Shown piece after piece: positions 9,156 through 18,336 of a stretch of 21,605 nucleotides of DNA. The notes under the pieces were generated by a model. It did not search any database and was not told the DNA's origin. It saw only the letters and a list, made by a program, of their open reading frames with translations. The DNA is from JANLSE01 sp038214135 (GTDB lineage Bacteria; Chloroflexota; Chloroflexia; Chloroflexales; Roseiflexaceae): positions 1-21,605 of the forward strand of contig JBBQSD010000110.1 in the NCBI GenBank assembly GCA_038214135.1, written 5' to 3'. Position 1 is the first letter of the stretch; every line of letters starts with the position of its first letter. The translations under genes and the position numbers were made by a program.

Positions 9156-12100
9156 TTATATCGCCCTACGCTGTTCTGCCGTTTGTAACAACTGGAGCAG
9201 TTGATCGATCTGGAAATTATCGCGTAGCCAGCCAAGATGCTCGGCGAGTGCTGCGTTCTGGCCCTGAATCTGCTCCGTGAGCGCCCGGATCTCATCCATA
9301 TCTGCGCCAGAAACTGCCGTATACATGGCGGTAATCCATGTCGGCGGCAGTGCAGCCAGGGCATCCGCTGCCAAGATTGATGGCTGAGCTGTGACCAATG
9401 CAGGCGCGGAATCCGCGTAGACGAAGTGTACCCCAAGATATTCAGCGAGTTTGGCGAAGATCACCGCTTCGCGCACTGGCTTACGCACGAAATCATCGCA
9501 GCCAGCAGAAAGCACAATTGTCCGCTCGTGATCAAAGGCGCTGGCCGTCAGGGCGATGATCACGGTTGCCTGGCCCTTCAGAGTGGCCTTGATCCGCCGT
9601 GTCGCTTCATAGCCATCCAGCACTGGCATGCGCACATCCATCCAGATCAATTGTGGCGACCATTCTTCCCACATGGCAATCGCTTCTTCGCCATTGGATG
9701 CCTCGCGCACCGCAAACCCAACATCCTGAAGCCATGTGACCAGCAGCTTACGGCTTTCCCATTTATCATCGACGACCAATAGCCGATATTCGCCCTGGTT
9801 TGGAGCGAGTGCGATCACACGTCGTTCTGCTGCCCTACGTGGCTCAAGGGCATCGGCCAAAGGGAGCGGGACGGTAAAGCGAAAGACGGAGCCCTCGCCC
9901 GGCTGGCTGGTCGCGCTGATAATGCCACCCATAAGCTGTACATACTGGCGGCTGATCGCCAAACCAAGGCCGCTGCTCTCCTGGGCATGCAGCCCACTAT
10001 CGGTCTGCGAGAACGCCTCGAACAGCCGCGCAATCTGGTTCTCGGCAATGCCCTCGCCAGTATCGGCTACTTCTACCAGCAGCGTTGGCGTTTCCGCGAT
10101 CTGATAGGCGGCCCGCAGCGTCACGCCACCAGTATGGGTGAACTTGACGGCATTGCCAAGCAGGTTGATCAATACCTGGCGCAGCTTGCTTTCATCGCCA
10201 TGAACATACTGTGGCAGATCTGCTGCAACCTCTGCGATCAGATCGAGGCTCTTGGCGCTGGCACTCAGCCGGAAGAGTTCAACAATGTTATGAAACAGAG
10301 CTGGCAGATCGAATGGAGCAGTATGTAAAATCAATCGGCCTGCCTCGATCTTAGAAACTTCCAGCACATCATTGATCAGGCCAAGCAGATGTTCACCACT
10401 GCGCGAGATGATCGCCAGATGCTCACGCTGGCGGCTGGTGAGCGCTGAATCGCGTTCAAGCACCTGCGTAAAACCAAGCACCGCATTCAGTGGCGTGCGT
10501 AGCTCGTGGCTCATATTGGCCAAGAATGTGCTTTTTGCCAGATTAGCAGCAATCGCCTCCTGGCGGGCCTTTTGTAGCTCGGTGATATCGTGGTACAGCG
10601 TGATCCCGGCCACATCCTGGCCATCGACAATCACCGATACGCCGAAGAACTCCACGTCCACGAGCTGGCCATCCTTGCGCGTGCGGCGTCCGATACCGTG
10701 GGCCGCTGCAATACCAGGGCCCTTGGGGGGCTGTGTAGCGCGTGTATAGCGATCCGCATCCTGGCGAATATCCGGACGATTGGCCACCAGATCATCGAGA
10801 TGTCGCCCAATCGCCTCCTCTGGCGTATAGCCAAACAAGCGCTGTGCTGCGGGATTCCATGCAGTAACGTGTTCGCGTAAATCCTCCTGGATGATCGCCA
10901 CCGGGCTGGCCTCGAGCAGCGCATCAGAGAACTGCTTCTGCCGCCTGATCTCGGCGAACAGGCGTGCATTCTCGATTGCAATTGCGGCCTGACGGGCCAA
11001 CCCCACCACGAAATCAAGATCGGATTGCACAAACGGGCCGCTGACCGTCTTATCGCGCCAGACGGTCAGTACGCCGATGATTGTCTGGCCGACCAGCAGT
11101 GGGGCAAAGATCATCGCCTCGGTTGGATCATCCGGCTCAGTTCCAGGGACAGGAGCAACACGCGGATCGTTGACTGGATCATTCAGCATTTCGGCAATGC
11201 CACTCTGTGCGATATGGCCCGTCATGCCCTGCCCAAGCGAAACATCCCATGCCTGATAGATCGCTGCATACTTGCCTAATGTGACAACAGCAGGCAGGCG
11301 ACCATCCGCTTCTAGCAGCCGCAGAGCCACATCGCGCCCATTCAGCAATTCGAGGGCGCGGGCGGCAATCCGTTCAAGCACAATCGGCAGATCCAGGCTG
11401 GCCGAGATTTCGCGGCCAACCTCGGCCAGCGCTGCTGTTTCCTGAGCGCGGCGCTGGGCCTCACGATACAGCCGTGCATTCTCGATTGCCACGCCGACAT
11501 TCGCGGCAATCGTGGCTAGCAGGCGCGTGTCGTCGTTGCTAAAGCGCCCTTCAGCTTCGGTGTTCTGCACACTAATGACACCGATTGCCTGCTGGCCGGC
11601 CATGATTGGCACACCCAGATATGATTTGACGCGTGTGCCAACCTGCTGGAAGCCAGTGCGCGCCTCAAACTCTTCGATCTGATGATTCAGCACCAATGGC
11701 TGGCTGGTCGTAATAATCTGTGAAGTCAGGCCAATTCCATATGGCATAGTCTGATCATATGTGCGGGTGCCATGCTCATAATAGTAGGGAAACCGAATCA
11801 GGCCCAACTCGCTATCGTGCAGCGCAACATAGGCAATATCGGCGGCGAAGGTCTGGCGGATCTGCTCACCAGTTAACTCAATCAGCGCTTCCAGCTTCAG
11901 CTCAGAAGCCAGCGCCTGGCCGATCCGATTAACCGTCTCCAGGTCGGCAGCGCGCTGCTCGGTTTCAGCCAGTAGGCGCTTGGTCTGATCGAACAGGCGT
12001 GCATTCTCGATTGCCATACTCATGCTCGCCGCCAATGTGCTCAACAGGCGCATATCCGAATCCGAGAAGGCATGCTCACGATCCAGATTCTGGAGCGAGA

Positions 12101-15100
12101 TGTACCCGATAGCCTGTTCGCCAGCGACCAACGGTACAAACAGCACCGATTTTGGCACCTCGCCTGCGAATGCCAGTGGATTGTTATATTCTTGCGCCCA
12201 TCTCGACCAATCGTGGTTTATGTGTAAGAGCTGGCCTGTTTCAATAATATGCTTGCGGATGCCAAACAGTGGTGTCGGCTCAGAGGCGTAGCGCTCGCCA
12301 CGCTCAAGCCAGTATGGATAGGAGAGCAGGCCAGTGGTTCGATCATAGATGCCCATATCAACGACCTGGGCATGAAAGGTATCATAAATTTTATCGCCAA
12401 CGAGATTGCAGATCGTCTGGAAATCCAGCTGCGTGGCAAAGGATTGCTGCAGGCTATTGATCAGGGTCAATTCAATATTGCGCTGCTCAGTTTCGGCCAG
12501 CAGGCGCTTACCTTCATCAAACAGCCGCGCATTCTCTAGCGCCACGCTCATGCTCGCCGCCAGCGTGCTGAGCAGGCGTATATCGCGCTCATTATACATA
12601 TGCTGCTTATAATGTTGGACACTCACCACACCAAGGGAATCATCGCCAAGCAGGATCGGCACACCCAACCACGATTCGGCTGGCTGCCCATCGCTCAACA
12701 CTCCCAGGGCGCGTTGCTGCTCAAATGTGCCCAACAGCAGCGGTTGGCGTGACTGCATAATGATCGATGTGAGCCCCTGGCCATATTCAATTGGCTCAGG
12801 ATGCTCTCGTTCGCCCTGTTCCAGATAATAAGGGAAGCGAATATGCTTCATTTCAGAATTGTGGAGTGCAATATAGACCACATCAGCATCAAAGACCTGT
12901 GAGATTTGATGGCCAACAAGATCGATAATTGCCTGAAAATCGAGCTGCCAGGCTAGGCTCTGCTGGATGGTATTAATCGCCGCTAGCTCGGTATTACGCT
13001 CCTCGGTCTCAACTAACAACCGCCTGGTCTGATCAAACAGACGCGCATTTTCAAGCGCCACGCTCATGCTCGCCGCCAGCGTACTGAGCAACCGCACATC
13101 CAATTCCGAGAAGGCATGCTCGCGATCCGGATCTGCCAACGAGATGTAGCCCTTGGCCTCACCGCCAACGACGAATGGCACGATTACGGCCGATTTCGAT
13201 GGCTCACCACCCCACATCCCAATTGGGTTGTCGTACAACCTACGGGCGCGTGCCATGTCGCTATTGATCAGGAGTGGCTGGCGTGTCTCGATCACATGTT
13301 TGGGTATTCCGATCAACGCCATTGGCTGAGCGGAAAACCGCACGCCGCGCTCGATCCAATACTGGGAATGCACCAAGCCTGTGACAGAGTCGTAAAGCGA
13401 AATATCAACCACCTGGGCGTCGAAGATGTCGCGGATCTTGTCGCCGACCAGTTCGAATATTTCCTGCATATCGAGTTGGGCGGCAAGGCCCTGCTGCACA
13501 CTGTTGAGCATGGTCAGTTCGGTACTGCGTTGTTCGAGCCGTGCATTGGCCGCCGCGAGATCGGCATTGCGCTGCTCCAGAGTAGCAGTACGCTCGGCAA
13601 CACGCTGCTCTAGCTCGAGGTTGGCGCGCAACGACTCCTCGTATAGCCGGGCATTTTCGAGCGCAGTTGTAGCCTGGCTGGCAAACACTGCCAGCAACCG
13701 CAGATCGGCCTGTTCAAAACGCCCATAGATCGAGCGCACATCGGCATACAATACACCCATCAGACGTGTTCCGGCCATCAGCGGTATGGCAAGTGCCGAG
13801 GAATGGCTGAGCCCTGGCAACTGTTCAGCGCCCGTTTCTAGCGGATCTGGCACATCCTGCCGTACCTGCGGCTGGTGGATGCGCGCAACCTCAAGCAATA
13901 ATGGCTCAACCTGGGTACACAACTGCTTGGCTTCCTGGAATGCCAAGCCCCAGTATGCGGCAAGTGTTCCGCTTGCCAATGCCGTTTCGGCAGGAAAGAA
14001 CATCAGCAGCGCCCGTTCCGCACCACAGAGTTCAATAAGTTGATCGAGCAAGAAGGCATGCAGGGCCGCACTTTCGCGCTGCCCATTCATGTGTGTGCCA
14101 ATCGCCAGCATGCGGATGAGCTGCTCTTCAATATCGATGGTTGGCCCGTGGGCTTGGGTGGCCACAATTCCTTGTCGGGTGGCTTCGTGGATCCAGGCGA
14201 TCAGGATGGCACGATTGACCTCAACCTTATTGAGATAGTTGCGACGCAGGCCAACATCATTCAGATCTTCCAAACCAGACAGCATAAGCTCGTAGGCCCG
14301 TTGAATCGCATGCCAGCAGGATTGATCATCCGAGTTGGCCGCTCGCAGCGCCTGGTAGCGCCACCACCACGACTCATGCGCATAGAAATCGGAGCTGAGG
14401 TGCCCTTGATCGATGATCGTTACGGCCTCGGCGGTGCATGTGAGTGCAGCGGCGAGATCATTGAGGGCGAGCTGTGCAGCAGCAAGATGCGCCAGTGCAT
14501 TCGAGCGCTCGGCGAGCTGGCCCATGGTTGTAAACTGATCAGCAGCGCGCTGGCAGAGATCGCGAGCCTGAGTTGGCTGCTGACGAGCCAATGCTGCCCG
14601 CCCCATGCCAAGCCAGGCATAGGCCTCGGTCGATTGATCGCCAATTGCGTGTGTCAGAGCCGCGCACTCCTCAAAGCTCACGTAGGCAGCGTCGAATGCA
14701 CCTAGCCCCAGGTTAGCATGCCCAAGCGAATCCAGATACCAGGTGAGATTCAGGCGCAATTGCAGTGTACGGGCTAGGGCAACGGCCTGGGTAACATACT
14801 CGTGGGAGCGTTTGTAGAGGCCCAGAAACGCATACAAATTCCCAAGGCTATTCAGCAAGCGTGCCCGCACCTGTCGATCACTATATCCAGCGGTGTGCTG
14901 CAGGGCTTCCTCAAGCGCATTGCGCCTGCGAGCAGTATCGACTGTAATCAGGCCCTGGAAGATCAGGGTATGTGCTTCCTCAGTGTGATCGCCAAGTGCA
15001 TGATAGATCGCCTGGGCCGCCTCAAGGCACTCGCGTGCCTGGAGCTGGCGGTTGACGGCCACAAGCGGCCCGCTGAGCGAACGCAGACTGCGCGCCGCGC

Positions 15101-15605
15101 CATTCTGGTCGCCAAGCTGGCGGTAGAGCGCCAGCGCATGCAACAGGTGTGTTTCAGCACGATCATAGACAGCCAGATAGTAATCGGCCTCACCAAGCAC
15201 ATGCTGGCAATCGGCCTGTAGGGCAGTATTGCCCAATTCGCCTGCCCGCACCAGCGCCTGTTCAGCAGCAGCACGCCACATGGCTGCCTCACCAAGCAGA
15301 TTGGCTAATGCTACCTGCCGGATGACGACGGCAATCTGGCGATGTTGGTCACCAAATATATGAGCTAGTTCGGCCAGGCGCTCCAGATCGGCGCGTTCGG
15401 TGATGTAATCGCTGACACGATGGCAGGCCGCCGCACGGCTGGAGCGCAGTTCGTATTCGGCAAGCGGATCGGGTGCGTTGGCAAGCCGAATAAGCGCTGC
15501 ACTATACTCGGCGATGGCAGCTTCGGGATCATGATCTTCGTGCGCTGTGTGATCACCAAGATTCCATGCAGTGATCTCGCCAATTGCTGGCGTCTGTTCA
15601 GTCAT
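9156..15605 (-). CDS. TPR-six GAF-PAS hybrid sensor histidine kinase with receiver domain
   Basis: A 2149-aa protein without evident membrane segments, so a cytoplasmic sensor. In order: TPR-like helices (~25-445); GAF1 (~495-655); a coiled coil (~660-700; LEQRVAERTATLEQRNADL); GAF2 (~701-855), GAF3 (~885-1030), GAF4 (~1058-1205), GAF5 (~1233-1383) and GAF6 (~1396-1545); PAS (~1560-1675; LLEASPVAIIQ, WNPAAQRLFGY); HisKA with H1700 in MSHELRTP; HATPase with N-box NLLGNAVKF (~1814-1822), DTGEGI (~1848) and GLGLA (~1879); REC with D1990 (IWMDVRMP) and K2042 (FVRKP); and a helical C-terminal tail (FQIDQLLQLL). All phosphotransfer motifs are intact. The protein could relay phosphate to its own REC and to the regulator encoded 90 bp downstream. 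ATG 15605 is preferred over TTG 15626 because a promoter at 15640-15668 would leave the TTG almost no leader. Signals sensed are unknown. Confidence 0.92.
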   Translation of the reverse strand: MTEQTPAIGEITAWNLGDHTAHEDHDPEAAIAEYSAALIRLANAPDPLAEYELRSSRAAACHRVSDYITERADLERLAELAHIFGDQHRQIAVVIRQVALANLLGEAAMWRAAAEQALVRAGELGNTALQADCQHVLGEADYYLAVYDRAETHLLHALALYRQLGDQNGAARSLRSLSGPLVAVNRQLQARECLEAAQAIYHALGDHTEEAHTLIFQGLITVDTARRRNALEEALQHTAGYSDRQVRARLLNSLGNLYAFLGLYKRSHEYVTQAVALARTLQLRLNLTWYLDSLGHANLGLGAFDAAYVSFEECAALTHAIGDQSTEAYAWLGMGRAALARQQPTQARDLCQRAADQFTTMGQLAERSNALAHLAAAQLALNDLAAALTCTAEAVTIIDQGHLSSDFYAHESWWWRYQALRAANSDDQSCWHAIQRAYELMLSGLEDLNDVGLRRNYLNKVEVNRAILIAWIHEATRQGIVATQAHGPTIDIEEQLIRMLAIGTHMNGQRESAALHAFLLDQLIELCGAERALLMFFPAETALASGTLAAYWGLAFQEAKQLCTQVEPLLLEVARIHQPQVRQDVPDPLETGAEQLPGLSHSSALAIPLMAGTRLMGVLYADVRSIYGRFEQADLRLLAVFASQATTALENARLYEESLRANLELEQRVAERTATLEQRNADLAAANARLEQRSTELTMLNSVQQGLAAQLDMQEIFELVGDKIRDIFDAQVVDISLYDSVTGLVHSQYWIERGVRFSAQPMALIGIPKHVIETRQPLLINSDMARARRLYDNPIGMWGGEPSKSAVIVPFVVGGEAKGYISLADPDREHAFSELDVRLLSTLAASMSVALENARLFDQTRRLLVETEERNTELAAINTIQQSLAWQLDFQAIIDLVGHQISQVFDADVVYIALHNSEMKHIRFPYYLEQGEREHPEPIEYGQGLTSIIMQSRQPLLLGTFEQQRALGVLSDGQPAESWLGVPILLGDDSLGVVSVQHYKQHMYNERDIRLLSTLAASMSVALENARLFDEGKRLLAETEQRNIELTLINSLQQSFATQLDFQTICNLVGDKIYDTFHAQVVDMGIYDRTTGLLSYPYWLERGERYASEPTPLFGIRKHIIETGQLLHINHDWSRWAQEYNNPLAFAGEVPKSVLFVPLVAGEQAIGYISLQNLDREHAFSDSDMRLLSTLAASMSMAIENARLFDQTKRLLAETEQRAADLETVNRIGQALASELKLEALIELTGEQIRQTFAADIAYVALHDSELGLIRFPYYYEHGTRTYDQTMPYGIGLTSQIITTSQPLVLNHQIEEFEARTGFQQVGTRVKSYLGVPIMAGQQAIGVISVQNTEAEGRFSNDDTRLLATIAANVGVAIENARLYREAQRRAQETAALAEVGREISASLDLPIVLERIAARALELLNGRDVALRLLEADGRLPAVVTLGKYAAIYQAWDVSLGQGMTGHIAQSGIAEMLNDPVNDPRVAPVPGTEPDDPTEAMIFAPLLVGQTIIGVLTVWRDKTVSGPFVQSDLDFVVGLARQAAIAIENARLFAEIRRQKQFSDALLEASPVAIIQEDLREHVTAWNPAAQRLFGYTPEEAIGRHLDDLVANRPDIRQDADRYTRATQPPKGPGIAAAHGIGRRTRKDGQLVDVEFFGVSVIVDGQDVAGITLYHDITELQKARQEAIAANLAKSTFLANMSHELRTPLNAVLGFTQVLERDSALTSRQREHLAIISRSGEHLLGLINDVLEVSKIEAGRLILHTAPFDLPALFHNIVELFRLSASAKSLDLIAEVAADLPQYVHGDESKLRQVLINLLGNAVKFTHTGGVTLRAAYQIAETPTLLVEVADTGEGIAENQIARLFEAFSQTDSGLHAQESSGLGLAISRQYVQLMGGIISATSQPGEGSVFRFTVPLPLADALEPRRAAERRVIALAPNQGEYRLLVVDDKWESRKLLVTWLQDVGFAVREASNGEEAIAMWEEWSPQLIWMDVRMPVLDGYEATRRIKATLKGQATVIIALTASAFDHERTIVLSAGCDDFVRKPVREAVIFAKLAEYLGVHFVYADSAPALVTAQPSILAADALAALPPTWITAMYTAVSGADMDEIRALTEQIQGQNAALAEHLGWLRDNFQIDQLLQLLQTAEQRRAI

Positions 15606-15639
15606 AGATATTAGTTGCTTATTCAATCGATTGCGACTC

Positions 15640-15668
15640 AGGATAATTCAGTATACAGGTTGAGTCAA
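15640..15668 (-). promoter_or_regulatory. Candidate sigma70-type promoter of the kinase operon
   Basis: On the minus strand TTGACT (15668-15663) is followed after exactly 17 bp by TATCCT (15645-15640). Transcription would start near 15632, giving a leader of about 27 nt to ATG 15605. This is motif matching only. Confidence 0.5.
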
Positions 15669-15696
15669 TCTTGGTGGTATTTCATCTGATAGGTTA

Positions 15697-15730
15697 AGCA
15701 TATCGTGCAAGCATCGAGAGAACGTCGAGA
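15697..15730 (-). promoter_or_regulatory. Shared regulatory element, copy A (kinase operon)
   Basis: Read on the minus strand: heptamers TCTCGAC (15730-15724) and TCTCGAT (15719-15713), 11 bp apart, then 10 bp to TATGCT (15702-15697). The same layout and spacing recur upstream of the amidase gene (copy B) and the 77-aa ORF (copy C). It lies upstream of the other candidate kinase promoter, so it may be an operator, a second promoter, or both. Confidence 0.6.
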
Positions 15731-15751
15731 AGCGCAGCACTGAAGCAACTT

Positions 15752-15775
15752 GCATTACCGTAGCGCATTACCGTA
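15752..15775. repeat. Short direct repeat GCATTACCGTA x2
   Basis: The 11-mer GCATTACCGTA occurs at 15752-15762 and 15765-15775, a 13-bp period, in the intergenic region before the MFS remnant. It may be an operator half-site pair or a small duplication; nothing else in the window shares it. Confidence 0.5.
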
Positions 15776-15879
15776 ATTCTGCTGATGCCTACAACATTCG
15801 AGTTCGCTATAGTTCACACATCAAACAAATTACTGCCGCACACAAACACAAGAACGAAACACAAGAAAGGAGTAGCCCA

Positions 15880-15915
15880 ATGAAGACACGGCTAAAGAAG
15901 TACCGCCGCAAGTAA
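15880..15915 (+). CDS. Possible 11-residue basic peptide ORF
   Basis: ATG 15880 follows a strong Shine-Dalgarno, AAAGGAG (8 nt spacing), and encodes MKTRLKKYRRK before TAA. Seven of the 11 residues are Lys or Arg. A TATAGT at 15808-15813 could be a -10. It may be a true micro-ORF, a leader peptide, or the surviving start of a gene whose remainder is the MFS fragment downstream. Nothing in the peptide indicates a function, and so short an ORF can arise by chance; the ribosome-binding site is the only reason to list it. Confidence 0.3.
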   Translation: MKTRLKKYRRK

Positions 15916-15932
15916 GCGCATTCGTAATGTAG

Positions 15933-16286
15933 GCATGCATCGCACCGGCATTGCTTGATGATCTGCTGAGCGGGCTACGCCTGGTACGCAACACGCCGGT
16001 GTTACGCAGCCTATTGCTACTGTGTGCGCCGATCTATTTGGTGTTTGGCCTTGAAAATGCCCTGTTGCTGCCCTTCGCCACACAGGCGCTACACGCCACC
16101 ACGTTTGAATATGGTCTGTTTGAGGTAGCGCTGACAATCGGCTTTACGTTTGGTTGCCTGCTGCTCACACGCATCGCGGATCGGCTGCACCCGGCGCAAT
16201 GGATAGTGGTTGGCCTGTTTGGAATGGGCGCGATGACGATGCTCTATTCGCATCTCAGCGGGCACATACTGGTTGAGTATCAATAA
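15933..16286 (+). pseudogene. Fragment of an MFS transporter (MFS_3-like)
   Basis: The frame open from 15933 (after a TAG at 15930-15932) encodes about 117 residues of a major facilitator protein: LLDDLLSGLRLVRNTPVLRSLLLL, a hydrophobic helix (APIYLVFGLENALLLPFA), a loop (ATTFEYGLFEVALTIGFTFGCLLLTRIADRL) and part of another helix. I recognise this as the segment around the cytoplasmic loop and following helices of MFS_3-type permeases, with the R-D-R-type loop (LTRIADRLHPAQW). An intact permease has about 400 residues and 12 helices; both ends are missing here. There is no good start or ribosome-binding site, and the frame ends with HILVEYQ then TAA. It is a remnant and cannot form a working transporter. 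Confidence 0.75.
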
Positions 16287-16317
16287 GATCTGTCTATATA
16301 ACAAGAGAAAGTGTACT

Positions 16318-16351
16318 TCTCAACGATCTCTCGATAATCACTTGCGATGCT
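16318..16351 (+). promoter_or_regulatory. Shared regulatory element, copy B (amidase gene)
   Basis: Heptamers TCTCAAC (16318-16324) and TCTCGAT (16329-16335) are 11 bp apart, followed after 10 bp by GATGCT (16346-16351). The amidase ATG lies 37 nt further, a distance expected of a promoter -10 followed by a short leader. Confidence 0.65.
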
Positions 16352-16388
16352 GAGGCCATATTCATAATAGGGAACTGGAGGAATTGTG

Positions 16389-18311
16389 ATGCAAACCAAC
16401 AGTCGTATGCAGCGGTGGAACCTGTTCGTTGTCGGTATCCTGTTCGTTACACTGGTACTGGTTGGCCCAGCCGCCGCTGCACCGCAACCAACTCCGGCAA
16501 AAGGTCGGCAATCGTTGCAGGCTGCGTTCACACATGCAGCGCACGAATTTGGCGTTCCAGAACAGGTGTTATTAGCGGTTTCGTACGATCTCTCACGCTG
16601 GGATACGCACAATGGTGCGCCGAGTTTTGCGGGCGGCTATGGCCCAATGCATCTCATCCACGTCGATGGCATTCCGACCTCCGATGATAAAGGCGATGAT
16701 GCCCAACACACACATCTGTCGCTGCCAAGCCGGGCCAGCCTGCATACGCTTGATGCAGCGGCAACATTGCTTGGAATAAGCCCCGATGTGTTGAAGCGCG
16801 ATCCCGTTCAGAATATTCGGGGTGGCGCAGCGCTTCTGGCTCAGTATGCCACGACTGCCAATGGTACGCTGCCAACCGATCTGGCCGATTGGTATAGCGC
16901 CGTTGCGGCTTATAGCCAGGCCAGCGATACGGCAACCGCAAATAGTTTTGCCGATGATGTGTATAGCATCATCCAACAGGGCCAGGCCCGCACCACCGAT
17001 GCTGGCGAGCAGGTAACACTTGCAGCAGCCGCTATCACCCCGCATCGCCCAAGCTCGGCGGCCCGAACGAGCAAACCCCAGCAAGCAGGCATCGATTGCC
17101 CGAACGCGCTCAACTGTGAATTTGTTCCGGCAGCCTATGTGATCAATAATCCGGCTGATTTAACCGATTATGGCAATTACGATCTGGCCAACCGGCCAGC
17201 CGATGGCCTGGATGTGCGCTATATCGTCATTCACGATACTGAAGTTGATTACAACACGACACTGCAGATCTTCCAGGATCCATTCAATTACGTCAGCAGC
17301 CACTATGTCATCCGCTCATCGGATGGCCATATTGCTCAGATGGTTGCGACCCAGAATGTGGCCTGGCATGCCGGCAACTGGTATGTCAATGGCCATGCAA
17401 TTGGAATCGAGCACGAAGGTTTCGCAATTGCTGGCGCAACCTGGTATACCGAAAGCATGTACCGCGCCTCAGCTCGATTAGTGCGCTACCTCGCCCATCG
17501 CTATCGTATCCCGCTCGACCGCGCCCATATTGTTGGGCACGACGATATTCCTGGCCCGACGCCGGGCACCCAACCAGGCATGCACTGGGATCCAGGGCCG
17601 TTCTGGGATTGGGCGCATTATATGCAACTGCTTGGCCATCCAATCGAGCGTGAGGCCGAACAAGAGCCGCAGAGTATCATCACCATCGCGCCTGATTTCA
17701 ACTCGAACCACCCGAACCTGACGTATTGCTACGGTGCCAACGATTGCCGGGATGTCTCGCCCCAGCCGTCGAACTTTGTGTATCTGTATAGCGCGCCAGA
17801 TCTGAACGCACCACTGATCAGCAATCCCTATATTGGATCTGATCCATCGCGAGCCAATAACTGGGCCAACAAAGCGGTGACGGGCCAGACATTCTATCGA
17901 TTTGCACGCCAGGGCGATTGGGATGGCATTTACTTCAGTGGCCAGCAAGCCTGGTATTACAACCCCAACAACACCAAGGCTGTCGAAGGAACCGGCATCC
18001 TGATCACACCCAAACCCGGAGTAGCCAGCATTCCCGTCTATGGCCGCGCATACCCAGAGGCATCCGCCTACCCAGCCGATGTGTTCCCACAAGCGGTGCG
18101 AACAATCGACCAGTATAGTATTCCATCTGGGCAGATCTATGTGGCAGTTGGGCCATTCACCAGCGACTACTATTCGGCTCCGACCTTCGCACCGACGCTG
18201 GCAGGCTCCGATCATCAGGTGATCACTGGCCAAACGAAGTATTATCAGATCTTCTACAACCATCGTTTTGCCTTTGTGATGGCAAATGATGTGGATGTGG
18301 TTCGCCAGTAG
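16389..18311 (+). CDS. Secreted N-acetylmuramoyl-L-alanine amidase (Amidase_2/PGRP fold)
   Basis: A 640-aa exported enzyme expected to cleave the bond between N-acetylmuramic acid and L-alanine in peptidoglycan. A signal peptide is clear (basic start, hydrophobic NLFVVGILFVTLVLVG, cleavage near AAA-AP at ~30). Residues ~42-200 resemble the lysozyme-like region seen in some actinobacterial amidases (EFGVPEQVLLAVSY, GGYGPMHL), but where such domains usually have Glu (YNESRW) this one reads YDLSRW. The Amidase_2 domain (~270-415) has the expected zinc ligands H282 (VIHDTE), H384 (VGHDDI) and D401 (HWDPG), and likely catalytic E341 (GIEHEG). The C-terminal ~220 residues look like beta-rich cell-wall-binding (SH3-like) modules. 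ATG 16389 is chosen over the GTG just before it because GGAGG (16377-16381) is 7 nt upstream. Role: wall remodelling, or lysis of competitors or prey. Confidence 0.9.
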   Translation: MQTNSRMQRWNLFVVGILFVTLVLVGPAAAAPQPTPAKGRQSLQAAFTHAAHEFGVPEQVLLAVSYDLSRWDTHNGAPSFAGGYGPMHLIHVDGIPTSDDKGDDAQHTHLSLPSRASLHTLDAAATLLGISPDVLKRDPVQNIRGGAALLAQYATTANGTLPTDLADWYSAVAAYSQASDTATANSFADDVYSIIQQGQARTTDAGEQVTLAAAAITPHRPSSAARTSKPQQAGIDCPNALNCEFVPAAYVINNPADLTDYGNYDLANRPADGLDVRYIVIHDTEVDYNTTLQIFQDPFNYVSSHYVIRSSDGHIAQMVATQNVAWHAGNWYVNGHAIGIEHEGFAIAGATWYTESMYRASARLVRYLAHRYRIPLDRAHIVGHDDIPGPTPGTQPGMHWDPGPFWDWAHYMQLLGHPIEREAEQEPQSIITIAPDFNSNHPNLTYCYGANDCRDVSPQPSNFVYLYSAPDLNAPLISNPYIGSDPSRANNWANKAVTGQTFYRFARQGDWDGIYFSGQQAWYYNPNNTKAVEGTGILITPKPGVASIPVYGRAYPEASAYPADVFPQAVRTIDQYSIPSGQIYVAVGPFTSDYYSAPTFAPTLAGSDHQVITGQTKYYQIFYNHRFAFVMANDVDVVRQ

Positions 18312-18336
18312 CCGACAAGAACTGTGAGGGCCGTAC

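Noticed and set aside
14040..14705. 221-aa frame on the plus strand inside the kinase gene
   Set aside because: It is antisense to the clearly coding TPR region of the kinase, with codon use following from the opposite strand and no recognisable domain.
17478..18263. 261-aa frame antisense to the amidase gene
   Set aside because: The plus strand encodes conserved zinc-site motifs there; the antisense frame is Ile/Val/Arg-rich without motifs.
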